In this document: positions 58,892 through 64,000 of the stretch, piece by piece
How the letters are laid out: every line of letters starts with the position of its first letter
How positions within the stretch are numbered: the stretch's first letter is position 1
DNA from: Bacteroides salyersiae WAL 10018 = DSM 18765 = JCM 12988
GTDB lineage: Bacteria; Bacteroidota; Bacteroidia; Bacteroidales; Bacteroidaceae
NCBI RefSeq assembly: GCF_000381365.1
Contig: NZ_KB905467.1
Coordinates: forward strand, 1,418,644-1,482,643
Length of the DNA stretch: 64,000 nt
Direction of reading: 5' to 3'
The notes under the pieces: generated by a model
The model's input: the letters and a program-made list of their open reading frames with translations, nothing else
Told to the model about the DNA's origin: nothing
Databases searched by the model: none
Translations under genes and position numbers: made by a program

Positions 58892-60117
58892 TTTATCAGG
58901 CCTCTTTCTGCCATCTCGCAATATAAAAACATGAAAATCTGTGCATATACCCGTTCATTATGACACAAGATATCCCATTGTTCATCCGAATATTCAACTG
59001 CTGTCAAACACATGTCGCACATTCGAATGGCTGGACAATATTTACAACGTTCAACACGCTTATGATAATATTCCTCTACAATCTCATTTGCACGTTTCCA
59101 ATCTATACCATTCTTGACATTCCCAATTCGATATTTATCGGCTACTTTTTCACATATCCCAATCTGCATTTGAGAGTCAATATATATCTTTGAATTGATG
59201 GGCATACAAGTTGCCATTGGTACTGATTGTCCTGCGTCTATAATTGGACGATCTTTCCAATAAGCGAGGCATTCATCCAAAAAGATTTTAAGAACAACCC
59301 AATCTTGATGTTTCTCATATGCGTCTAATATATGTAGATAAAGTTGTTTTGTCTCTTCGTAGTCAACAGTTTTTACCCCATTGATAAAATTAGGGGATAA
59401 TCCATGAATATTTGAAAGAACGAAACTTTTCAGCAATCCATCGCTATTCCATTCTCGTGCAATTTGGATAATGTCACTAAATGCCACCAATGTCATTTGC
59501 AATAACACACATGGAATATATTCAGGATAAGTCTCTTTTATATGGCTCAATGCACTATAAACTCTTTCATATGATCCATTCCCCATGATGTCAACGCGAT
59601 GTTTATTATGAAAAACTTTAGTCCCATCGATTGAGATTGCCAACTCTACACTATTTATTGAAAGCCATTCAATTTTTTCATTATTTAGCAACACACCATT
59701 TGTTGAGATAGAAAAATCCACATTGTTTCCCCAACGCTCGCGCCCTCTTATTATTGCATATTGAATAAGTTGGTATTGCAACAGCGGCTCACCTCCATAA
59801 AACGCAATACGTAAACGTCTATTCCCAGCTATCTGTTGGATAAAATCATATATAACATCAATGTCTCTACCTGTTAATGTATGACTACCGTGAATACGAT
59901 TGTTTACATAGTCTCCGGAATAGCAACAATATGTACATCTGAGATTACATTGTTCTGTTATACCGATAATAAACATTTCTATTTCAGACATAGTATTGAA
60001 CTGATTCAGAGGATTGAAACGCCAGGTATAATCACTTTCATCCGCAACTCCTCCTACTATTTCATTCGTTCTACGCAAATAGGAATAGATGTTTCCTCGA
60101 ATGGTCTGAATATGCAT
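58888..60117 (-). CDS. radical SAM/SPASM peptide maturase
   Basis: From MHIQTIRGNIYSYLRRTNEI the 409-residue protein has the SAM-cluster motif CNLRCTYC (C57, C61, C64 of this start), FYGGEP and ISTNGVLL, SIDGTK, and a C-terminal SPASM region with Cys ligands (CEKVADKYRIGN, CKYCPAIRMCDMC). This is the plan of sactisynthases and related enzymes that crosslink peptide cysteines. A Cys-rich small gene starts 11 bp upstream, and GNAT follows, suggesting a RiPP cluster. Confidence 0.82.
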   Translation of the reverse strand: MHIQTIRGNIYSYLRRTNEIVGGVADESDYTWRFNPLNQFNTMSEIEMFIIGITEQCNLRCTYCCYSGDYVNNRIHGSHTLTGRDIDVIYDFIQQIAGNRRLRIAFYGGEPLLQYQLIQYAIIRGRERWGNNVDFSISTNGVLLNNEKIEWLSINSVELAISIDGTKVFHNKHRVDIMGNGSYERVYSALSHIKETYPEYIPCVLLQMTLVAFSDIIQIAREWNSDGLLKSFVLSNIHGLSPNFINGVKTVDYEETKQLYLHILDAYEKHQDWVVLKIFLDECLAYWKDRPIIDAGQSVPMATCMPINSKIYIDSQMQIGICEKVADKYRIGNVKNGIDWKRANEIVEEYYHKRVERCKYCPAIRMCDMCLTAVEYSDEQWDILCHNERVYAQIFMFLYCEMAERGLIK

Positions 60118-60128
60118 ATGAATTAATC

Positions 60129-60308
60129 TTAACTCCTTCTTCCACATTTATTTGCCGAGCAATGTCCGCATCTTAAACACTTTGCCTGACAGGCAGCCAT
60201 GCCCATAGCCTGGATAGCTGCTTTTTTCTTATCCTCCTTTATTACATTATTATTAAGAATAGGAAGAATGCCACCATAACTTACTTGATTATTTACTTGT
60301 GTGTACAT
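60129..60308 (-). CDS. candidate Cys-rich RiPP precursor peptide
   Basis: A 59-residue frame (MYTQVNNQVSYGGILPILNN) has a hydrophobic leader-like half and a C-terminal core with five cysteines, C40, C44, C47, C50 and C55 (MAACQAKCLRCGHCSANKCG). It directly precedes the radical SAM/SPASM gene with a stop-to-start gap of 11 bp, the typical location of a precursor. A cleavage motif is not obvious. A plain Cys-rich metal-binding protein is the alternative. Confidence 0.6.
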   Translation of the reverse strand: MYTQVNNQVSYGGILPILNNNVIKEDKKKAAIQAMGMAACQAKCLRCGHCSANKCGRRS

Positions 60309-60325
60309 AACTTAATATTTAGTGG

Positions 60326-61138
60326 TTATACTCGTTTGATGATTCTATCATATTCTCCTGAACTATACCAATTCCATAATTCTCCTGCTCGGACAACTAA
60401 CCACGGCATAGCTGCCGCATTAATGGATAGATATTTAATTATACTATCCATCATTCCCGAATGATTGTTGTTGAAATCCATTGCCTGCTGAATAAAAGAC
60501 TTTATATGAATCCGGCCATAGCATTTCTTCGGCAGACCTGCCATTTTTATCATTGTAGTAAGAGCTACATTTATGTCTTGGCAACATAATAGACCTATAC
60601 GATCCGCCGAAAAATCAGAGATACGATACCAATTTAATAATGGCATTTTTACTAAACTCATCCATATATTCAGATCAGAGTTCGCTATAGGCATATACAT
60701 TGCTTCTGTAAACATATGGTATGATTTATGACCGCATTTTATATGTCCGAGTTCGTGTCCAATCATAAAATACAGTTCTTCAGGAGAAAGCAAATCCACA
60801 GTTCCTGATTGTAATATTATTCTCGGCTTTTGCTCTCCTACGGAAAATGAGCAAATATCATAATCCCAGTCAGTTGAACAGGCCGGTACATTTTTTATCT
60901 CAAGTAACCGACAAGCCTCCACAACATGTCTATGTATATTCGGTAAACTTTTATCTGTTACATTTATACCTTCCGCAGAATATTCAATTGCAGCATACTT
61001 TTCCATTATGCTACCGACCGTCTTATCAACTATTGATTTAAATCCTGGAATTTTTCTCAATTTATCCAATGTTGATTTGTCCTTAGGATGTAGAATGGCC
61101 GAAATATCTAATCCTTTTATTGTAGTTCTAAGTTTCAT
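60326..61138 (-). CDS. M48-like metallopeptidase
   Basis: The 270-residue protein has HEXXH zinc motif in MIGHELGHIKCGHKS (about residues 130-145) and a third ligand region SDFSADRIGLLCCQ, where the usual Glu is replaced in context ExxAD by Asp-Phe-Ser-Ala-Asp. It lacks signal and membrane segments. Precursor leader removal is a plausible role in the neighbouring peptide cluster, but nothing proves it. It is 17 bp upstream of the precursor gene in the same orientation. Confidence 0.78.
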   Translation of the reverse strand: MKLRTTIKGLDISAILHPKDKSTLDKLRKIPGFKSIVDKTVGSIMEKYAAIEYSAEGINVTDKSLPNIHRHVVEACRLLEIKNVPACSTDWDYDICSFSVGEQKPRIILQSGTVDLLSPEELYFMIGHELGHIKCGHKSYHMFTEAMYMPIANSDLNIWMSLVKMPLLNWYRISDFSADRIGLLCCQDINVALTTMIKMAGLPKKCYGRIHIKSFIQQAMDFNNNHSGMMDSIIKYLSINAAAMPWLVVRAGELWNWYSSGEYDRIIKRV

Positions 61139-61159
61139 ATCCTGGTGCTTCTATGATTA

Positions 61160-61507
61160 TCAACCTCCACCCATAGAATAGTCTCCTTCAGCATACAATA
61201 TACGCTTACGACATCGTGAACAACTGATTAAAGTGCGTGTTTCATTGGGCATTTCTGAAAGAGGATTGAGGGTACCACATTCCGGACACACAATGTAGTA
61301 AGACTTACAATGCTCACAATAGTGCAAATCTAATGTCCTAAAATCTGCTTTTTGTTTATTAGAGCGCGATTCACCAGACCAAAAATGGTCAACACCATTT
61401 ATAATCGAACCGCAAATAGCAAGACCAAGTCCCTCTTTTGATTTCAAATCCTTGAACTTTGACCAAGGACGAAGTTCCCGCAAACACTTTTTACATTTGT
61501 GTGGCAT
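61160..61507 (-). CDS. zinc-ribbon protein
   Basis: The 115-residue protein has three CxxC pairs: CKKCLREL at the N-terminus, CEHCKSYYIVCPECG in the middle and CSRCRKRIL near the end, suggesting two zinc sites. The Gly-rich tail YSMGGG is unstructured. It is separated by 21 bp from the M48 gene. A role in nucleic-acid or protein binding is possible. Confidence 0.68.
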   Translation of the reverse strand: MPHKCKKCLRELRPWSKFKDLKSKEGLGLAICGSIINGVDHFWSGESRSNKQKADFRTLDLHYCEHCKSYYIVCPECGTLNPLSEMPNETRTLISCSRCRKRILYAEGDYSMGGG

Positions 61508-61516
61508 ATTATCTAT

Positions 61517-61681
61517 TTATTTTTTGAATATCATATATAGTATTGTTCTGCCAATTTTGCGTTCCATACCATTCTTGGTTATAGGTACGCTTGTTTGACG
61601 GCTAATTTTCTGTTTAAGTTTGGTTATCCCCAATGCTCGTTTCCACGAGAATGAGGCTCTTGGTATTTTTATTTTGTTCAT
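61517..61681 (-). CDS. 54-residue basic protein
   Basis: The frame MNKIKIPRASFSWKRALGIT is basic and ends MIFKK. The ATG at 61681 overlaps the TGA of the DUF4407 gene (ATGA), and the stop lies 10 bp before the zinc-ribbon ATG. It is too short for many ORF callers, but the coupling is strong support. Function unknown. Confidence 0.55.
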   Translation of the reverse strand: MNKIKIPRASFSWKRALGITKLKQKISRQTSVPITKNGMERKIGRTILYMIFKK

Positions 61682-63108
61682 ACTTCTTCAGTTTCAGGTG
61701 TAATCGGTTTCACCTTTGACATCTCACTATCTTTCCATTTGACAATGGTAGCATCAGCAACCTCAATTTGAGCGTTCTTAACTTTTTCAAGAATATCACT
61801 CTTCAATTCGAGTTCTATCTGATGCTGTTTTTGAAGTTGTTCTTCACGTGTTTTCAACTCAATATCATGCATGTTACGAATGCGTTCCATATACTCATCA
61901 GATTCAAGGTATGCCATCACCTGTTTTTCTTCTGCTTGAATCATTCTATCATAAGAGCCGACAGGTGTAACAATCTTTACTACGGTAGGAAGAATTTCAA
62001 TAATAAAAAACAGCAGGCGAATCATCCACAAAAAGAATAACTCAGTAGGCAAATTTCCATTCGCATCTCTTTTCCAAACTGCATATTCGAGAATACGATA
62101 GTTCTGTATGAAGTGATTTCCTTTATTTGATGTCTGCCGAAAATCCTGAATAATCTTTCCTCTCTCAGTAGCCAAAGAATCACGTGTATCCCGATTATGA
62201 GCCAAACGTTCAGATTCCCTTACATAGTCCGTGGTATTTTGAGCAATCTGTCCCTCTGCAATAGAGCGTTCCCCTTCAAGTTCTTTAATCCTTTTATTGA
62301 TTTTATCATTCCATGCTTTCTTCTCATTTTCCATTGTGCGCCAATGTGGGCGTCTTAAATCTTTTAGACGAGTTATTTCACTAGTATATATAGCAGAGTC
62401 TATAGCGTTCTTTGCATTCGCCAGATTCCTTTGTGTGGCATTGATCTGATTATTATAATTGTTGTACTGGTTCTGGGCAGTTGTAAACGTATTTGTTGTT
62501 GGTTTATTCAATTTGTTTCGCTCTGCCTGAATCTGTGCATTCAATGAACTGACATTGCCCCTTAAACCTATATTTAGGCTATCCAGTCTGCTCATCGTCG
62601 AAGTAGACAAATCAATCTCGCCACTCAAAACTCCTTCTTCTCTATGAGCACGTGTACTTTCTGATAGTTCCTTAGCCGAACTTTCATCAAAAAAGAATTT
62701 TTGTTCTGCGATGAAGTCCTCGAAAATAACCAACTCTAATGGAATCGATACCATAAAAGCAATGATGCATGCCAATGCAGAACGAGAGAGCAGGGGTACC
62801 CAGAACTTCTGTTTCTTGGCTGATGGATCTTTCTTTAATGTAATGACAAGACTCCGGTCGATACAGAAAATCAACAAAGACCATATTAAACCAAACAGCA
62901 TTGCCCAGCCTAAACTTCCGGAAGATTCGTCGCCGCTCTGTGTAAAATACCACGCTGCAGATGTTCCCGCACAAAAAGCAATAAACGCAGTCATCAGAAT
63001 TGTCGCACCAATGGCAGAAAACTTTTTATGGTCTGTTCTGCATTTTTCAAAAATATCCAATTCTGCTCCGGCAACAGTCCACAGAAATCTTTGAAATTTA
63101 TTTCCCAT
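61678..63108 (-). CDS. DUF4407 integral membrane protein
   Basis: The 476-residue protein has DUF4407 features: an N-terminal region MGNKFQRFLWTVAGAELDIF, hydrophobic helices around residues 34-55, 68-85, 105-130, and a long coiled coil (about 165-330), with a final membrane helix (LFFLWMIRLLFFIIEILPTV). Such proteins span the inner membrane with a large periplasmic or cytosolic coil. It overlaps the upstream four-helix membrane gene by 11 bp, and its stop couples to the small basic gene. Confidence 0.8.
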   Translation of the reverse strand: MGNKFQRFLWTVAGAELDIFEKCRTDHKKFSAIGATILMTAFIAFCAGTSAAWYFTQSGDESSGSLGWAMLFGLIWSLLIFCIDRSLVITLKKDPSAKKQKFWVPLLSRSALACIIAFMVSIPLELVIFEDFIAEQKFFFDESSAKELSESTRAHREEGVLSGEIDLSTSTMSRLDSLNIGLRGNVSSLNAQIQAERNKLNKPTTNTFTTAQNQYNNYNNQINATQRNLANAKNAIDSAIYTSEITRLKDLRRPHWRTMENEKKAWNDKINKRIKELEGERSIAEGQIAQNTTDYVRESERLAHNRDTRDSLATERGKIIQDFRQTSNKGNHFIQNYRILEYAVWKRDANGNLPTELFFLWMIRLLFFIIEILPTVVKIVTPVGSYDRMIQAEEKQVMAYLESDEYMERIRNMHDIELKTREEQLQKQHQIELELKSDILEKVKNAQIEVADATIVKWKDSEMSKVKPITPETEEV

Positions 63109-63604
63109 ATATCTCTTCCTTTTTATTTATACACAAGTATGTAGTATAACTTTTCTTATATAATTGTATCGTTAATGTCCAATATATCAGACTTACCAAT
63201 ATGCCAAAAGCCAAAGGCAAAATCATATTTTCAATTGACCAATAAATGTCAATTGCCTTCTTACCGTAGTTGGATAAGAGTGTCCAATCTAAATTTAGAT
63301 AGATATATAGCATTGCAGGCAATAGCCCAATTAAAAGACATAGAAATGCTCCAATCCATTTTATGATTACGAGACGGTCTCTATAATCAATAAAATGTTT
63401 AATTGCCGTATAAAGCAGCCATACAGATCCTACGCTCATTATCAAACCAATCGAAACAAATAATCTTATTGTCCAACTAGGTGCTATTATCGCAAGAATG
63501 GCATTTATACCTATGATAGCAAATAGAACGATGCTCAAAATCACCGTTGCATTGTGCAACAAGGCTTTGTACTCATTCGTAATATACTTATCAGCACTAT
63601 TCAT
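63098..63604 (-). CDS. small membrane protein with four predicted helices
   Basis: The 168-residue protein MNSADKYITNEYKALLHNAT has hydrophobic segments at about 22-42, 48-67, 80-100 and 130-150. It overlaps the DUF4407 gene by 11 bp and is coupled to the upstream Ig-like gene by TAATG at 63604. The three probably form a membrane complex. No family name is recognised. Confidence 0.65.
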   Translation of the reverse strand: MNSADKYITNEYKALLHNATVILSIVLFAIIGINAILAIIAPSWTIRLFVSIGLIMSVGSVWLLYTAIKHFIDYRDRLVIIKWIGAFLCLLIGLLPAMLYIYLNLDWTLLSNYGKKAIDIYWSIENMILPLAFGILVSLIYWTLTIQLYKKSYTTYLCINKKEEIYGK

Positions 63605-64000
63605 TATAGTTTTATCTTTAGGGATAAAATATTCTTCAATCTATTCCAAAGCCCCTTTTCAAACATCTTTTTTGTAATACCCTGTTCCGTTGGGGAGAGC
63701 ATCCATCTATCCAAATCAGTTTCTTTAATAGATGTTATGAGTGGGGTTAAATCTATTTCGCAGTTTGGAATTTGCAATCTTGATAAACTGTCTGATACTT
63801 TGACATCAAGTTTCGGAAGTGAACGTACTCCAACGCTTAACATTTGCTCCTTAATTGATATCGCATTGCTTGCTACCAAACGATATGTTATGGCCCTATT
63901 GGGGAATACTTTGATGGAAGTTTGTTGGGTAACATCAATATCATTAGGATAGAGCATTATATTATCTGCGTTTGCAACGTTCCATCTTAACTCCACGGGC
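63604..64000 (-). CDS. partial protein with Ig-like beta domain (N-terminus beyond window)
   Basis: The open frame runs to the window edge, so the N-terminus is missing. The visible part begins VELRWNVANADNIMLYPNDI and reads as an Ig-like fold (PNRAITYRLVASNAIS), with a helical tail. The stop TAA overlaps the ATG of the membrane gene. A GTG start seen near 63996 is not the true start. Confidence 0.6.
   Translation of the reverse strand, partial: PVELRWNVANADNIMLYPNDIDVTQQTSIKVFPNRAITYRLVASNAISIKEQMLSVGVRSLPKLDVKVSDSLSRLQIPNCEIDLTPLITSIKETDLDRWMLSPTEQGITKKMFEKGLWNRLKNILSLKIKL

Overview
The window is Bacteroides-like DNA (Bacteroides/Phocaeicola group). The signs are promoters of the TTTG/TAnnTTTG type, a BACON-like Ig domain, a BspA-type leucine-rich-repeat remnant, WG-repeat and DUF4407 proteins, and a temperate phage type known from gut Bacteroides. 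The GC-richer block of roughly 0.57-43.37 kb is a transposable (Mu-like) prophage. Its gene content (MuA/MuB transposition genes, Mu gp29/gp30/gp36-type head genes, siphovirus-type tail and a diversity-generating retroelement) matches the 'hankyphage' group of Bacteroides phages. That assignment rests on recognised architecture, not on a database search.

Layout of the prophage. The late (right-hand) end lies at about 571, next to paired transposase-site-like repeats. Going rightwards there are a DNA adenine methylase, a thymidylate-synthase-family enzyme whose specificity residue points to dCMP, an unannotated pseudoknot-like RNA on the + strand, and the retroelement (accessory gene, reverse transcriptase, template repeat, and variable repeat at the 3' end of a 2245-codon fibre/adhesin gene). 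Then come the tail hub, Dit-like protein, tape measure, frameshifted chaperones, tail tube, spanins, holin, endolysin, capsid and protease/scaffold. A divergent + strand block (26.26-32.9 kb) holds terminase, portal, a Mu gp30-like head protein fused to a papain-fold toxin domain, and completion proteins. An antisense small gene, a candidate immunity gene, is lodged in that block. The remainder (32.9-41.8 kb, - strand) is the early region: small zinc-finger and DUF genes, GemA-like, DUF3164, AAA, MuB and MuA proteins. It ends at a tRNA-like gene and a face-to-face promoter switch with a palindromic operator beside the repressor gene (41.94 kb).

The host DNA on the left holds a LytTR-domain gene cut by the prophage. 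The host DNA on the right (43.5-64 kb) is an AT-rich accessory island with nearly every gene on the - strand: WG-repeat, VWA, alpha/beta-hydrolase, two DUF1232 paralogues, a Gabija-type defence pair (OLD/TOPRIM nuclease plus UvrD-like helicase) preceded by an AlbA_2/Schlafen-like regulator, a rearranged Sir2/DUF1848 scar, a Cys-rich peptide with a radical SAM/SPASM maturase and GNAT (a candidate RiPP cluster), an M48-like peptidase, zinc ribbons, and a DUF4407/membrane/Ig-like operon cut by the window edge. The nuclease gene appears to carry an amber codon 45 codons before its natural end, and several other genes are broken, so this island is decaying or recombining.

The most interesting items are the head-protein/toxin fusion with its antisense neighbour, the pseudoknot RNA, the dCMP-type thymidylate synthase homologue, the retroelement, the Cys-rich peptide cluster, and the tRNA-like gene with an abnormal anticodon arm.
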